A stretch of DNA of 64,000 bases from Yersinia nurmii (GCF_001112925.1 NZ_CPYD01000007.1:1-64000); one strand, 5' to 3'; shown: positions 28,647-38,937, counted from the first letter of the stretch. Translations and numbers: made by a program. The notes: generated by a model from the letters alone, not told the origin.

Positions 28647-29669
28647 GTGCATAAGAAAATAACACTTTGGCTGGCACTCCTGATGGGAGTGCTGTTGCTG
28701 GCGGGGTGCGGCCCTGAGCAGGTGAATCTCACCGGTAAAACCATGGGTACCTATTACTCAATAAAATATGTGAGTGATACGTCCCGATCTTCTCCGGAAC
28801 AACTGCAAAAAGAAGTCGATAGGATACTGGAAGTGGTGAATGACCAGATGTCGACTTATCGGCCAAATTCTGAATTAAGCCGTTTTAATCAGAGCCGGGA
28901 AATTAATAAGCCTTTCCCGGTGTCCGTTGCTACGGCCAAAGTGGTGCAGGAAGCAATTCGTATTAATCGGTTAACCGACGGTGCGCTGGATGTCACCGTC
29001 GGGCCATTGGTTAACTTATGGGGTTTTGGCCCTGAAGGACGCCCTGATAAAGTGCCTTCTGCCGAAGAGTTAGAGAAACGTCGTGGCTGGGTGGGAATAG
29101 ATAAGCTCGCCGTTGAGGGCAACGCATTAATTAAGCGAGTGCCAGAGCTGTACGTCGACCTTTCTTCAATTGCCAAAGGCTACGGTGTTGATGTGGTTGC
29201 GGAATATCTGCAATCGCAGAATATCAAAAATTTCATGGTTGATATTGGCGGAGAAGTTCGCACCCGTGGAAATAATGGCGAAAATAAGCCTTGGCGTATA
29301 GCGATCGAAAAACCGGGTGCCGGTGTCGATCAAAGTGCGCAGGAAATTATTGAACCGGGGAGAATGTCGCTGGCAACCTCTGGTGATTATCGTAACTATT
29401 TTGAAGAAAATGGCGTACGCTATTCTCATACCATTGATCCCGCGACGGGGCGGCCGATCAACCATAGATTGGTTTCCATTACCGTACTGAATCCTAGCTG
29501 TATGACCGCTGATGGTTTGTCTACCGGGCTGGATGTGTTGGGGCCGGAAAAAGGGCTGGCGCTGGCCAATTTACTTGGTATACCGGTATTTATGATCGTT
29601 AAAACGGATAAGGGTTTTGAAGAACGCTATTCGGAAGCCTTCGAACCCTACCTGCAAAATCGATCTTAG
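28647..29669 (+). CDS. apbE: FAD:protein FMN transferase
   Basis: This 340-aa periplasmic lipoprotein (lipobox LLLAGCG, Cys near 21) attaches FMN to Thr in the SGAT motifs of NqrB and NqrC. Family motifs are LTGKTMGTYYS, GALDVTVGPLVNLWGFGP, DLSSIAKGYGVDVV, VDIGGEVRTRG and SHTIDPATGRP. Translation likely starts at GTG 28647 after AATAGGATTATT. Sitting directly after nqrF, it supplies the modification its own operon needs. Confidence 0.95.
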   Translation: MHKKITLWLALLMGVLLLAGCGPEQVNLTGKTMGTYYSIKYVSDTSRSSPEQLQKEVDRILEVVNDQMSTYRPNSELSRFNQSREINKPFPVSVATAKVVQEAIRINRLTDGALDVTVGPLVNLWGFGPEGRPDKVPSAEELEKRRGWVGIDKLAVEGNALIKRVPELYVDLSSIAKGYGVDVVAEYLQSQNIKNFMVDIGGEVRTRGNNGENKPWRIAIEKPGAGVDQSAQEIIEPGRMSLATSGDYRNYFEENGVRYSHTIDPATGRPINHRLVSITVLNPSCMTADGLSTGLDVLGPEKGLALANLLGIPVFMIVKTDKGFEERYSEAFEPYLQNRS

Positions 29670-29677
29670 GAGGAGTT

Positions 29678-29905
29678 ATGCTGACAGTTTTTCTCGCGTC
29701 TTTCGTCTTCTTCCTGCTGGTTATCGGCGGAATGTCGATTGGCTATGTAGTGAAGCGCAAAACCTTACAGGGGAGCTGCGGCGGTATTGCTACACTGGGG
29801 ATGGAGAAAGTCTGCGACTGTCCTGAGCCTTGTGATTCCCGTAAAAAACGAATGGAAAAAGAAGCGGCTCGGCAGAAGAAACTGGATCAGTTTCGTATCC
29901 TATAA
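29678..29905 (+). CDS. nqrM: Na+-NQR maturation protein NqrM
   Basis: This 75-aa protein has one N-terminal membrane helix and a Cys-rich tail with Cys34 (SCGG), Cys46, Cys48 and Cys52 (VCDCPEPC). It is a DUF539-type protein needed for Na+-NQR assembly, probably to deliver iron to the NqrD/NqrE centre. It follows apbE by eight bases behind an AGGAGG ribosome site and ends the operon. Confidence 0.93.
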   Translation: MLTVFLASFVFFLLVIGGMSIGYVVKRKTLQGSCGGIATLGMEKVCDCPEPCDSRKKRMEKEAARQKKLDQFRIL

Positions 29906-29910
29906 CATAA

Positions 29911-29943
29911 AAGGCCCGGCTGATTAACTGCCGGGCCTTTTTG
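29911..29943 (+). terminator. Terminator of the nqr operon
   Basis: The stem AAGGCCCGG/CCGGGCCTT is followed by TTTTTG. It lies six bases after nqrM and is a strong Rho-independent terminator. Confidence 0.9.
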
Positions 29944-29966
29944 TCTACAAGGATGTATTTAATCAA

Positions 29967-30914
29967 TTACTTTTTTTCATTCACTATTTTTTTAAATTCC
30001 TTCGGTGAGTTAACCATCACGGCATCTGCACCTAGCTCTTTTGCTTTTTCATAATCCTGCGCTGAATTGATACCAAAGAAAATAATATAGGCCTTCCCTT
30101 TGGAACGGAAACAATCAATAGCGTCTTTATCCCATGTTAATACGGTGTTTGAGTGAGAACGCCCCTCACCAAGAGTGAACTTTTCCACAACGACTAACTC
30201 AACATTTCGTTTCATCTCTAATCCGTACCAGCGCTCCTTTTGGTCTACCGACAGCTTACATTGATGGCCTAAGGTTATATCGACTAGAGCATCACGAGTT
30301 TCATCTCGACTTTCAAAACGTTGAATTTGCTCTTTTCTTCTCGCATCCTTATTTATCTGGTCTATCGCGTTCAGATACATTTTGTCGGTCGAATAAACCC
30401 GGGTACGTTCAAAACTGTTGGTTTCCTTCAGCACTTTTTGTAGAGCCTGAGCAAAAGGCTGTGCCAGATTTTCGGCATCAGGTGATTTAATATCTAGATA
30501 GAATATGACGTTAGGATAATCTTTTAGCACATATTTTAACTTCAGAACCTCTTCTAACGTTGGAATACTGGCTGAAAATGCAGTTTTATTTTTTTCATTA
30601 TAAAATTTAGCAGCATTAACTGTTGATAGCTGTTTGTTCGTATAGTCTCTGACTTTTCCTGAAACGTTAGTCAGTTCTTTTAAATCCAAAGGTCGATAAA
30701 GTACCGGCACATTATCTTTTGTTAACTGTAGGGTAATCCAAATAGCATCAGCTCCATTTTCCAACGATTTTTTAATTGCAGGGAGTGTATTTTCTGGTGC
30801 GTCTCCGGTACCAGCCCGGTGCGCCACTATTTTCGGCGGTTCATTAGCTGAAGCAGGTGACATAACTTGTAATGAAAATAAGATTAAGATACTTGCCATA
30901 ATATAATTCCGCAT
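29967..30914 (-). CDS. Secreted glycerophosphodiesterase-like protein with altered active site
   Basis: This 315-aa protein has a signal peptide (to about ...SPASA) and a GDPD-like TIM barrel. The start is canonical: AHRAGTGDAPENTL (His32, Arg33, Glu41, Asn42). The next block reads GADAIWITLQLTKDNVPVLYR. Enzymes of this family normally have Glu, Asp and a second His at the positions that are Trp59, Thr61 and Arg74 here. Two metal ligands and the catalytic His therefore appear lost. Similar variants exist elsewhere as far as I remember, so it may be a distinct subfamily. The gene is AT-rich relative to neighbours, hinting at transfer. Substrate unknown. Confidence 0.75.
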   Translation of the reverse strand: MRNYIMASILILFSLQVMSPASANEPPKIVAHRAGTGDAPENTLPAIKKSLENGADAIWITLQLTKDNVPVLYRPLDLKELTNVSGKVRDYTNKQLSTVNAAKFYNEKNKTAFSASIPTLEEVLKLKYVLKDYPNVIFYLDIKSPDAENLAQPFAQALQKVLKETNSFERTRVYSTDKMYLNAIDQINKDARRKEQIQRFESRDETRDALVDITLGHQCKLSVDQKERWYGLEMKRNVELVVVEKFTLGEGRSHSNTVLTWDKDAIDCFRSKGKAYIIFFGINSAQDYEKAKELGADAVMVNSPKEFKKIVNEKK

Positions 30915-31130
30915 AATGTATATCCCGTATAATCCATGTAAATTGAATTTCTCTCTATATATGTTTTACTTTATAAATAAACTATTACTCTACGACTTTA
31001 TCGAATGTAGTACTTTTTCATTAAAAATAAATGAAAGAATTGCATAAATGTAAATAACAGTATTCGATCTGGAATTTATAAATATTTAGCGGCATTTAAA
31101 TTAGGATAATCTTGATTGTAGTATTTTTTA

Positions 31131-31146
31131 CTGTATACTTATACAG
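31131..31146. promoter_or_regulatory. LexA (SOS) box upstream of dinB
   Basis: CTGTATACTTATACAG fits CTGT-N8-ACAG exactly and is strongly palindromic. It lies 25 bases before the chosen dinB start, so dinB should be repressed by LexA and induced by DNA damage. Confidence 0.92.
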
Positions 31147-31171
31147 TTGTTTGTTGCCAATGGGAGTGAGA

Positions 31172-32230
31172 GTGCGTAAGATTATCCATGTTGATATGGA
31201 CTGCTTTTTTGCAGCCGTGGAGATGCGGGATGACCCCAGTCTACGCGATATTCCTTTGGCTATTGGCGGCAGCGCAGATCGTCGTGGTGTTATCAGCACG
31301 GCCAATTATCCTGCTAGACGTTACGGTGTTCATAGTGCGATGTCCACTGCGATGGCATTGAAGCTTTGCCCGCATTTAAAAGTGATTCCGGGGCGTATGG
31401 CGGCGTATAAAGAAGCTTCTTTACATCTTCGTGAAATATTTGCCCGTTACACCTCGCTTATCGAGCCATTATCGCTGGATGAAGCATATCTGGATGTCTC
31501 CGAATGTCAGGTTTTTAGCGGTTCAGCAACCTTAATTGCTCAACAGATCCGCCAGTCAATCCATGAGGAATTAGGATTAACGGCATCCGCTGGAATTGCC
31601 CCGATCAAATTCTTAGCCAAGATCGCTTCAGATTTGAATAAACCCAACGGACAATACGTGATCACACCGGATCAAGTTCAACCTTTTCTACAAACTTTGC
31701 CTCTTAGTAAAATTCCGGGCGTGGGAAAAGTAACGGCTAAGCGCCTACAGGAATTGGGGTTAACTCATTGTGTTGATGTCCAAAATTATCCTTTGGCTGA
31801 TTTACTGAAAACCTTTGGTAAATTTGGGAGGGTGTTATGGGAACGCTGCCATGGTATTGATGAGCGAGGAATTTCTCCCGATAGGTTGCGTAAATCCGTT
31901 GGCGTAGAAAGGACGCTGGCGCAGGATATTCATCACTGGGAAGAATGTGTTGAGATTATTGAAAAACTTTTCCCCGAACTGGAAACCCGTTTGGCTAAGG
32001 TCAGGCCGGATTTGCAAATTGCTCGTCAGGGCGTAAAGCTTAAATTTCAGGATTTTCAGCAAACGACTCAGGAACACGTCTGGCCAGAATTGAACAAGGT
32101 GGATTTATTGCGTATCGCAAAGCAAGTTTGGGATGAACGACGGGCGGACAGAGGCGTGCGATTGGTGGGATTGCATGTCAGCTTGCTGGATCCGCAGATT
32201 GAACGGCAATTATTGCTGAATTGGGAATAG
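31172..32230 (+). CDS. dinB: DNA polymerase IV (Y-family translesion polymerase)
   Basis: This 352-aa polymerase bypasses lesions and can create -1 frameshifts. The N-terminus [17 protein letters not shown] carries the first metal Asp; [10 protein letters not shown] holds the paired Asp-Glu. [12 protein letters not shown] and the helix-hairpin-helix [13 protein letters not shown] are typical. GTG 31172 after GGGAGTGAGA is chosen to match E. coli; ATG 31160 is also possible. The C-terminal tail RQLLLNWE differs from the usual Q-x-x-L-x-L/F clamp peptide but may serve as one (QIERQLLL). It has a LexA box. Confidence 0.95.
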   Translation: MRKIIHVDMDCFFAAVEMRDDPSLRDIPLAIGGSADRRGVISTANYPARRYGVHSAMSTAMALKLCPHLKVIPGRMAAYKEASLHLREIFARYTSLIEPLSLDEAYLDVSECQVFSGSATLIAQQIRQSIHEELGLTASAGIAPIKFLAKIASDLNKPNGQYVITPDQVQPFLQTLPLSKIPGVGKVTAKRLQELGLTHCVDVQNYPLADLLKTFGKFGRVLWERCHGIDERGISPDRLRKSVGVERTLAQDIHHWEECVEIIEKLFPELETRLAKVRPDLQIARQGVKLKFQDFQQTTQEHVWPELNKVDLLRIAKQVWDERRADRGVRLVGLHVSLLDPQIERQLLLNWE

Positions 32231-32242
32231 CGCTGAATAGAT

Positions 32243-32261
32243 CTCAGACTCTGAGTTTTTT
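32243..32261 (+). terminator. Weak terminator after dinB
   Basis: A 5-bp stem (CTCAG/CTGAG) with a three-base loop is followed by six T. The short stem keeps confidence low. Confidence 0.45.
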
Positions 32262-32278
32262 AGCAGCGAATTTGCCAT

Positions 32279-32310
32279 AAAAAACGGCGCTACCATAGTT
32301 AGGTCGCGCC
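32279..32310 (-). terminator. Terminator of pepD
   Basis: On the minus strand GGCGCGACC pairs with GGTAGCGCC (one bulge) and is followed by GTTTTTT. It lies just beyond the pepD stop. Confidence 0.7.
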
Positions 32311-32336
32311 ATTCGTAATAATAGTGCGGTGCTTGA

Positions 32337-33797
32337 TTAAGCGCGTTTTGGAATCGCTTTCAGTAATGCGGTCAGCAATTGCCAGTATTGGCCAACGCTC
32401 TCGATATGAACTTGTTCATCCGGAGAATGTGGGCCAGTCATAGTTGGGCCGATGGAAACCATATCCATTTCTGGGTAAGGTTTTTTGAACAAACCACATT
32501 CCAGACCCGCGTGGATTACCATGATATTTGGCGTTTTGTTAAACAGTCTCTCATAGGTTTCACGAACTAAATGCATAACCGGAGAGTTTGCGTCAGGCTG
32601 CCAGCCAGGATAGCCGCCTTTAGGCGTAGTCTGCGCGCCAGCCAGTTGGCCAACGGCGGTTAGCATACTAACAACATAGTCTTTGCCGCTGTCGATCAGG
32701 GAACGAATCAGGCACATAATTTCGGCCTTATCTTCTTCCATCGTCACGACGCCCACGTTTAGTGAGGTTTCAACCACGCCTTTCACTTCATCACTCATAC
32801 GGATTACGCCGTTTGGCGTCGCATTCAGCAATGCCAGCAGACGGTGTTGGGTATCGGCGGTTAAAGCTTTCGCTTCGCTGCTGACGGGTTCCAGCACCAC
32901 GGTGAGATTTTTTTCTACCGCAGAGAGCTCATTTTTCAGGATATCTAAATAGTCCTGGCTCAGGGTTTTCAAATGGTCCACTTTATCGGCTGCAACCGCC
33001 AATATAGCGGAACCTTCGCGTGGAATCGCGTTGCGCAGCGTACCGCCGTTCAGATCCAGAACCCGCAGGCCGAGCTTCGCTTCATGTTCAAATAGGAAAC
33101 GAGCCAGCAGCTTGTTGGCATTACCCAAACCTAAATGAATATCTGCACCGGAATGACCGCCTTTCAGACCTTTGACGGTCAGTTTCAGCGTTTGATAGCC
33201 AGCAGGAACCGCCTCACGCTGCAACGGCAAAGTGGTGATGAAATCAATACCGCCAGCGCAACCCATGTAGATTTCGCCTTCCTGTTCGGAATCGGTATTA
33301 ATCAAAATGTCAGCTTTCAGCCAGTTTGGCTGCAGGCCAAAAGCACCGTCCATACCGGCTTCTTCGGTCATGGTCAGCAGAACTTCCAGCGGGCCATGTT
33401 CTACGCTGTCGTCAGACAGTACCGCCAGCGCGGAAGCCATACCAATGCCGTTATCTGCGCCCAGCGTGGTGCCACGAGCTTTTACCCATTCGCCGTCGAT
33501 ATAAGGTTGAATCGGGTCTTTAGTGAAATCGTGAACAGTGTCGTTGTTCTTTTGCGGCACCATATCCAAGTGGGCTTGCAGCGCCACAGGTTTACGGTTT
33601 TCCATGCCTTTGGTCGCCGGTTTGCGCAACAGGATGTTACCCACTTGATCGCGTTCGGCGTGTAAACCTTTTTCTTTTGCCCAAGCAACAATGTATTGCG
33701 CCAATTCTTCTTCGTGATAAGAAGGATGAGGGATTGAACAAATTTTAGCGAAAATATCCCACAACGGCTGAGGCGAAAGTTTAGACAGTTCAGACAC
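32337..33797 (-). CDS. pepD: Aminoacyl-histidine dipeptidase (peptidase D)
   Basis: This 486-aa M20-family zinc dipeptidase cleaves Xaa-His dipeptides such as carnosine in the cytoplasm. Metal ligands are in LQAHLDMVPQ (His, Asp), LGADNGIGMA (bridging Asp), MTEEAGMDGA (catalytic Glu pair), INTDSEQEGE and the late His of GPTMTGPHSPDE. Length matches E. coli PepD. It diverges from gpt across 292 bases. Confidence 0.96.
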   Translation of the reverse strand: MSELSKLSPQPLWDIFAKICSIPHPSYHEEELAQYIVAWAKEKGLHAERDQVGNILLRKPATKGMENRKPVALQAHLDMVPQKNNDTVHDFTKDPIQPYIDGEWVKARGTTLGADNGIGMASALAVLSDDSVEHGPLEVLLTMTEEAGMDGAFGLQPNWLKADILINTDSEQEGEIYMGCAGGIDFITTLPLQREAVPAGYQTLKLTVKGLKGGHSGADIHLGLGNANKLLARFLFEHEAKLGLRVLDLNGGTLRNAIPREGSAILAVAADKVDHLKTLSQDYLDILKNELSAVEKNLTVVLEPVSSEAKALTADTQHRLLALLNATPNGVIRMSDEVKGVVETSLNVGVVTMEEDKAEIMCLIRSLIDSGKDYVVSMLTAVGQLAGAQTTPKGGYPGWQPDANSPVMHLVRETYERLFNKTPNIMVIHAGLECGLFKKPYPEMDMVSIGPTMTGPHSPDEQVHIESVGQYWQLLTALLKAIPKRA

Positions 33798-34089
33798 TGT
33801 AAGTCTCCTTTAACAGCATGCTCATACAGACACCAGATTAATGCGGAGGTGTCTGAGATACTGTAGGTTTTAGGGTTAAGGACTAACCGCCATTGCTATG
33901 GCGCGATTTATCGAGAATATCACTTTCATTTGCGTTGCGCGCGTTTGGCCGCACAAATACCGCATTCGATTCGTGGAATTACCGGGATAATTGCTGGTTT
34001 TTATGTTGTTGCCTCACTATAATCTCGCGCAACCTTTTTTCCCCTTCGATACATGACAAGCCACTTTAATACGGCTGGGACTACATTTT

Positions 34090-34548
34090 ATGAGCGAAAA
34101 ATACGTCGTAACTTGGGATATGTTGCAAATGCAAGCCCGTAAGCTGGCACAGCGTTTACTTCCTGCAGAACAGTGGAAAGGCATCATCGCGGTCAGCCGC
34201 GGTGGATTGGTTCCTGGCGCAATTCTGGCGCGCGAATTGGGCATTCGTCATGTTGATACTGTGTGCATCTCCAGCTATGACCACAATAACCAGCGTGAGC
34301 TGACCGTGCTGAAACGCGCCGAAGGCGATGGCGAAGGCTTCATTGTGATTGACGATCTGGTTGATACCGGCGGTACGGCGAAAGCCATTCGTGAAATGTA
34401 TCCGAAAGCACACTTTGTGACTATTTTCGCTAAACCGGCTGGTTGTCCTCTGGTTGACGACTATGTGGTTGATATTCCGCAGGATACATGGATTGAGCAG
34501 CCGTGGGATATGGCTGTGACCTTCGTGGAACCGCTAGGCGGCAAATAA
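34090..34548 (+). CDS. gpt: Xanthine-guanine phosphoribosyltransferase
   Basis: This 152-aa purine salvage enzyme makes XMP or GMP from xanthine or guanine and PRPP. The PRPP-binding loop is [27 protein letters not shown] and the C-terminal purine-contact region [11 protein letters not shown] are conserved. Length equals E. coli Gpt. A -10-like TATAAT lies at 34018-34023; no good -35 was found. Confidence 0.97.
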   Translation: MSEKYVVTWDMLQMQARKLAQRLLPAEQWKGIIAVSRGGLVPGAILARELGIRHVDTVCISSYDHNNQRELTVLKRAEGDGEGFIVIDDLVDTGGTAKAIREMYPKAHFVTIFAKPAGCPLVDDYVVDIPQDTWIEQPWDMAVTFVEPLGGK

Positions 34549-34561
34549 TTTACACAGCTTT

Positions 34562-34592
34562 AAACGTCCGACGCTGTCGGACGTTTCATTTC
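34562..34592 (+). terminator. Terminator after gpt
   Basis: A perfect 11-bp stem (AAACGTCCGAC/GTCGGACGTTT) with loop GCT is followed by a broken T-rich tract. Confidence 0.75.
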
Positions 34593-34673
34593 TCCCTCGG
34601 TATGAGTACACTAACCCCATATTCCCTAGCCTAAACCAAGGCGGGATCTCGGCTTATGGAGGCTATTGTAACC

Positions 34674-35921
34674 ATGGCACAAGCCAACCTTTCTGAAATC
34701 CTATTTAAACCCAAGTTCAAGCATCCTGAGACCTCGACTTTGGTCAGGCATGCTCATTGCAACCAAACCATGAATATTCACTCTGCATTGGACGGCGATA
34801 CTACCTGTCATTGGTATCGTATGATCAATCGCTTGATGTGGACCTGGCGCGGAGTGGACCCTCTGGAAATCGAAGAGGTGCTGGCGCGGATTGCGATGTC
34901 TAATGCGGAACACAGTGATAATGAATTACTGGATACCGTGGTGGGTTACCGCAACGGCAACTGGATTTACGAGTGGTCTCACCAAGGCATGATGTGGCAG
35001 CAAAAAGCCATGGAAGAAACCGATCCTCTGGCCGCTGGGCAGTATTGGCTGAATGCCGCCAACATGTACAGCATCGCCGGTTATCCTCATCTACGTGGTG
35101 ATGAATTGGCCGAGCAGGCGGAAATTTTGTCTAATCGGGCCTATGAAGAAGCGGCAAAGCATCTGCCTTTCACTTTAAAAGAGCTGAGCTTCTCAATTCA
35201 GGATGGCGGAACGCTGACTGGCTTTCTGCATATGCCGACAATGGGCAATGCGCCTTTCCCAACGGTGCTGATGTGTGGCGGCCTAGATATGTTGCAGAGC
35301 GATTACCATCGTCTCTTCCGTGATTATCTTGCCCCGGCGGGTATCGCGATGTTGACTATCGACATGCCTTCCGTCGGCTCATCTTCCCGCTGGAAACTCA
35401 CGCAGGACACCAGCTATTTGCATCAACAGGTGCTGCAGGCGTTGCCGACGATTCCTTGGGTTGATCATCAGCGTGTTTCGCTATTTGGTTTCCGTTTCGG
35501 TGCCAATGTCGCGGTACGTTTGGGCTATTTGGAGCCACAGCGTTTACGCGGTGTGGCCTGCGTAGGCCCTATCGTCCATCACCTACTTTGCGACAGTCAC
35601 AGCCAAAGTCGGGTGCCGGATATGTATATGGATGTGCTGGCCAGCCGGTTAGGTATGGCGGATGCATCTGATGATACGTTAAAGACTGAGCTGAACCGTT
35701 TCTCTCTCAAAACCCAAGGGTTGTTGGGACGGCGTTGTCATACGCCAATGCTGGCCGGATATTGGGATAACGATCCTTTTAGTCCGAAAGAAGATGCGAA
35801 ACTGATTGTCTCCTCTTCCGTTGACGGCAAGCTGTTAAGCATCCCTTCAACACCGCTGTATGACAGTTTTCATAGAGCTCTGTTGCAAACTTGCGATTGG
35901 CTAAAAGATAAAATGCGTTAA
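34674..35921 (+). CDS. frsA: FrsA, alpha/beta-hydrolase-fold protein that binds IIA-Glc
   Basis: This 415-aa protein matches E. coli FrsA (YafA), reported to bind unphosphorylated IIA-Glc and to shift metabolism between fermentation and respiration. The C-terminal half has an alpha/beta-hydrolase fold ([28 protein letters not shown]). The usual nucleophile elbow G-x-S-x-G is GFRFGAN, with Arg in place of Ser, so classical hydrolase activity is not expected. ATG 34674 is chosen to match E. coli; an upstream ATG at 34656 overlaps the ribosome site. Confidence 0.94.
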   Translation: MAQANLSEILFKPKFKHPETSTLVRHAHCNQTMNIHSALDGDTTCHWYRMINRLMWTWRGVDPLEIEEVLARIAMSNAEHSDNELLDTVVGYRNGNWIYEWSHQGMMWQQKAMEETDPLAAGQYWLNAANMYSIAGYPHLRGDELAEQAEILSNRAYEEAAKHLPFTLKELSFSIQDGGTLTGFLHMPTMGNAPFPTVLMCGGLDMLQSDYHRLFRDYLAPAGIAMLTIDMPSVGSSSRWKLTQDTSYLHQQVLQALPTIPWVDHQRVSLFGFRFGANVAVRLGYLEPQRLRGVACVGPIVHHLLCDSHSQSRVPDMYMDVLASRLGMADASDDTLKTELNRFSLKTQGLLGRRCHTPMLAGYWDNDPFSPKEDAKLIVSSSVDGKLLSIPSTPLYDSFHRALLQTCDWLKDKMR

Positions 35922-35982
35922 TTAGTTGCTAAAATTTAACAGTTTGCTAAAAAGGTGAGCGTCTACTTAAGGAGATTGAAGC

Positions 35983-36384
35983 ATGACGATATCCAGCGCT
36001 CACCCTAAAAGCAAACTGATGAAACGTTTTGCAGCTTTAGGGCCATATCTACGTGAAGGGCAGTGCCAGAACGACCGCTTTTTCTTTGATTGTCTAGCCG
36101 TGTGCGTCAATGTGAAACTTGCTCCCGAAAAGCGTGAATTCTGGGGGTGGTGGATAGAGCTGGAGTCGAAAGACAGCCGTTTTACTTATGTATACCAACT
36201 CGGCTTGTTTAATACCGAGGGAAGTTGGAAAGAACAAAAAATCAAAGATCCTGAGGTTCAGGAAAAATTGGAAACTACGTTGCGTAGTTTCCATAAACGC
36301 CTCCATGAAATGCTGACGACGATGGAACTGACACTAGAACCGGCAAAGGATTTCGGCGAACAGCCCATCAAACTCTCTGCATAA
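35983..36384 (+). CDS. crl: Sigma factor-binding protein Crl
   Basis: This 133-aa protein binds sigma-S and helps it join RNA polymerase, boosting general stress transcription at low temperature and early stationary phase. Family segments [24 protein letters not shown] and [10 protein letters not shown] are present, and the length is typical. It follows frsA by 61 bases behind AAGGAGATTGAAGC. In E. coli phoE separates crl from proB; no porin gene is present here. Confidence 0.95.
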   Translation: MTISSAHPKSKLMKRFAALGPYLREGQCQNDRFFFDCLAVCVNVKLAPEKREFWGWWIELESKDSRFTYVYQLGLFNTEGSWKEQKIKDPEVQEKLETTLRSFHKRLHEMLTTMELTLEPAKDFGEQPIKLSA

Positions 36385-36415
36385 CCCCCTTTCTGCTCAA
36401 TAAAGCGGTGATTTC

Positions 36416-36439
36416 GCGTTATGCCTGTTGGCATAACGC
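36416..36439. repeat. Perfect hairpin between crl and proB
   Basis: GCGTTATGCC and GGCATAACGC form a perfect 10-bp stem with loop TGTT, 31 bases after crl and 65 before proB. There is no T-tract, so it is not a standard terminator. It could be an RNA-stabilising hairpin, a Rho-related signal or a regulatory site. Confidence 0.7.
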
Positions 36440-36503
36440 CTGTCTCCTGCTACAAAGTCTGCTGTATCATTCCTTTTTATTTGATCCCAATGGCAGAAAA
36501 ATT

Positions 36504-37610
36504 ATGAATGGCAGCCAGACTTTGGTTGTGAAATTGGGCACCAGCGTACTGACCGGCGGCTCTCGCCGTCTTAATCGTGCCCATATTGTTGAACTGGTGC
36601 GCCAGTGCGCCCAGCAACACGCAAAAGGTCATCGCATTGTTATCGTTACTTCCGGCGCGATTGCCGCCGGGCGTGAACACTTGGGTTATCCTGAATTGCC
36701 GGCGACCATTGCATCGAAGCAATTGCTGGCTGCGGTCGGCCAGAGCCGTCTGATTCAGCTATGGGAGCAGCTGTTCTCCATTTATGGCATCCACGTCGGG
36801 CAGATGTTGCTGACTCGCGCCGATCTGGAAGATCGCGAACGGTTCTTAAACGCCCGCGATACCATGAATGCTTTGCTGGATAACCGTATTGTTCCGGTTA
36901 TCAATGAAAACGACGCCGTCGCCACGGCTGAAATCAAAGTAGGCGATAACGACAATCTCTCGGCGCTGGCGGCGATTCTGGCCGGTGCGGATAAATTATT
37001 GCTGCTGACCGATCAGGCTGGGTTATATACCGCCGATCCGCGTAATAACCCTGCCGCAGAGTTGATTCGGGACGTTCATGGTATTGATGACGCGTTGCGT
37101 GAAATCGCCGGTGATAGCGTTTCAGGTTTGGGAACCGGCGGTATGGCGACCAAGCTACAGGCCGCAGACGTTGCGTGCCGAGCGGGCATCGACGTGATTA
37201 TTGCCGCGGGTGCTCAATCTGATGTTATCCGTAATGTGATTGACGGCACGCCGGTGGGCACGCGTTTCCATGCGTTAGAAACGCCGCTGGAAAACCGTAA
37301 ACGCTGGATCTTTGGCGCACCGCCAGCCGGTGAAATTACCGTGGACGATGGCGCGGTAGCCGCAATTATGGAGCGGGGCAGCTCGCTATTGCCGAAAGGT
37401 ATCCGTAGCGTGAAAGGGGACTTCTCCCGCGGGGAAGTGATCCGCATTCGTAACCTGAGCGGCCGCGATCTGGCTCACGGTGTCTCACGTTATAACAGCG
37501 ACGCATTGCGTATGTTGGCGGGACATCATTCTCAGCAAATCAGTGAGATACTTGGATATGAATACGGCCCGGTCGCCGTTCATCGTGACGATATGATCAT
37601 CAGTTTATGA
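36504..37610 (+). CDS. proB: Glutamate 5-kinase
   Basis: This 368-aa enzyme makes gamma-glutamyl phosphate, the first and proline-inhibited step of proline synthesis. The amino acid kinase domain shows [43 protein letters not shown] and [12 protein letters not shown]; a C-terminal PUA domain follows from about residue 275. ATG 36504 is chosen to match E. coli; the frame upstream is open for 32 codons but covers the hairpin. proA follows after 20 bases. Confidence 0.97.
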   Translation: MNGSQTLVVKLGTSVLTGGSRRLNRAHIVELVRQCAQQHAKGHRIVIVTSGAIAAGREHLGYPELPATIASKQLLAAVGQSRLIQLWEQLFSIYGIHVGQMLLTRADLEDRERFLNARDTMNALLDNRIVPVINENDAVATAEIKVGDNDNLSALAAILAGADKLLLLTDQAGLYTADPRNNPAAELIRDVHGIDDALREIAGDSVSGLGTGGMATKLQAADVACRAGIDVIIAAGAQSDVIRNVIDGTPVGTRFHALETPLENRKRWIFGAPPAGEITVDDGAVAAIMERGSSLLPKGIRSVKGDFSRGEVIRIRNLSGRDLAHGVSRYNSDALRMLAGHHSQQISEILGYEYGPVAVHRDDMIISL

Positions 37611-37630
37611 TTATCAGCTAAGGAGCTAGC

Positions 37631-38884
37631 ATGCTGGAAGAGATGGGAAAAGCGGCTAAACAGGCCTCTTGGCAATTGGGCGTATTAAGCACTGCGCAAA
37701 AGAATAAAGCCCTGATGGCAATGGCGGCGCTGCTGGAAACGGAAAGCGACGAAATCCTTCAGGCAAATGAGCAAGATATGGCTGCAGCACGCGCCAGCGG
37801 AATGAGCGACGCTTTGCTCGATCGCTTGCTGCTTACGCCTGTGCGTTTAGCTGCGATCGCTAACGATGTGCGCGATGTTTGCCGCCTGAGCGATCCGGTA
37901 GGGCAGATTATGGATGGCCGGTTGCTGGATAGCGGCCTGAAGCTAGAGCGCCGCCGGGTGCCATTAGGCGTAATTGGCGTGATTTATGAAGCTCGTCCTA
38001 ACGTTACTATCGATGTTGCCAGCCTGTGCCTGAAAACCGGCAATGCGGTGATTCTGCGCGGTGGTAAGGAAACGCATCATACCAATCAGGCGATGGTTAA
38101 AGTGATTCAGCGAGCGTTGGAATATAGCGGTTTACCAGCGGCGGCGGTACAGGCGATTGAAAGCCCGGATCGTGAACTGGTGAATGCTTTACTGCGTTTA
38201 GATCGTTATGTCGATATGTTGATTCCGCGAGGCGGCGCTGGCCTGCATAAATTGTGTCGTGAGCAATCTACTATTCCGGTGATCACCGGAGGTATTGGGG
38301 TCTGCCATACCTTTGTGGATGCCGACGTTGATTTTGCCAAAGCACTGACGGTGATTGAGAATGCGAAGGCGCAACGTCCTAGCGCCTGTAACTCATTGGA
38401 AACGCTGTTAGTTCATCAGGATATCGCCGCTGCCTTTTTAGCCGCGTTAAGCAGCAAAATGGAAAGTGCGGGCGTCACTTTGCATGCTAGCGAGCAAGCG
38501 ATGCCGTATTTGCTGGCCGGGCCTGCGAAGGTCGTTCCGGTAGAAGAGGCGAATTATGACGATGAGTGGCTTGCTCTGGATCTGAATGTACACGTGGTGG
38601 CGGATATTGACGCCGCGATTGAGCATATTCGCCAACACGGAACCAGCCATTCAGACGCCATTCTTACCCGTTTGATCAGCAGTGCAGAGCATTTTGTCCG
38701 GGAAGTGGATTCCTCAGCCGTTTACGTTAATGCCAGCACTCGCTTCACCGACGGCGGGCAGTTTGGTTTAGGGGCTGAGGTTGCCGTCAGTACGCAGAAA
38801 TTGCATGCCCGAGGGCCAATGGGGCTAGAAGCTCTGACCACCTATAAGTGGATAGGTTATGGCGATGATTTAATTCGTAGCTAA
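37631..38884 (+). CDS. proA: Gamma-glutamyl phosphate reductase
   Basis: This 417-aa NADPH-dependent reductase gives glutamate semialdehyde, which cyclises to pyrroline-5-carboxylate. It has the aldehyde dehydrogenase fold with the catalytic Cys in [12 protein letters not shown] and family segments [11 protein letters not shown] and ALTTYKWIG at the end. It is in an operon with proB, behind TAAGGAGCTAGC. The tRNA-Thr gene found after proA in E. coli was not seen here. Confidence 0.97.
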   Translation: MLEEMGKAAKQASWQLGVLSTAQKNKALMAMAALLETESDEILQANEQDMAAARASGMSDALLDRLLLTPVRLAAIANDVRDVCRLSDPVGQIMDGRLLDSGLKLERRRVPLGVIGVIYEARPNVTIDVASLCLKTGNAVILRGGKETHHTNQAMVKVIQRALEYSGLPAAAVQAIESPDRELVNALLRLDRYVDMLIPRGGAGLHKLCREQSTIPVITGGIGVCHTFVDADVDFAKALTVIENAKAQRPSACNSLETLLVHQDIAAAFLAALSSKMESAGVTLHASEQAMPYLLAGPAKVVPVEEANYDDEWLALDLNVHVVADIDAAIEHIRQHGTSHSDAILTRLISSAEHFVREVDSSAVYVNASTRFTDGGQFGLGAEVAVSTQKLHARGPMGLEALTTYKWIGYGDDLIRS

Positions 38885-38911
38885 CGGATTGAAAAATGAA
38901 ATAGTATCAAG

Positions 38912-38937
38912 CGGGCACTTATTTAGGTGCCCGTTCT
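38912..38937 (+). terminator. Probable terminator of proBA
   Basis: The stem CGGGCAC/GTGCCCG encloses an 8-base loop, 28 bases after proA. The tail TTCTCGTTT is only moderately T-rich. Confidence 0.6.

Noticed and set aside
27795-28652. A 285-codon minus-strand frame opposite nqrF
   Set aside because: It is antisense to nqrF, has a composition typical of a mirror frame (many His, Arg and Val) and no ribosome site or family features.
33135-33665. A 176-codon plus-strand frame opposite pepD
   Set aside because: Shadow of pepD; no domain or signal recognised.
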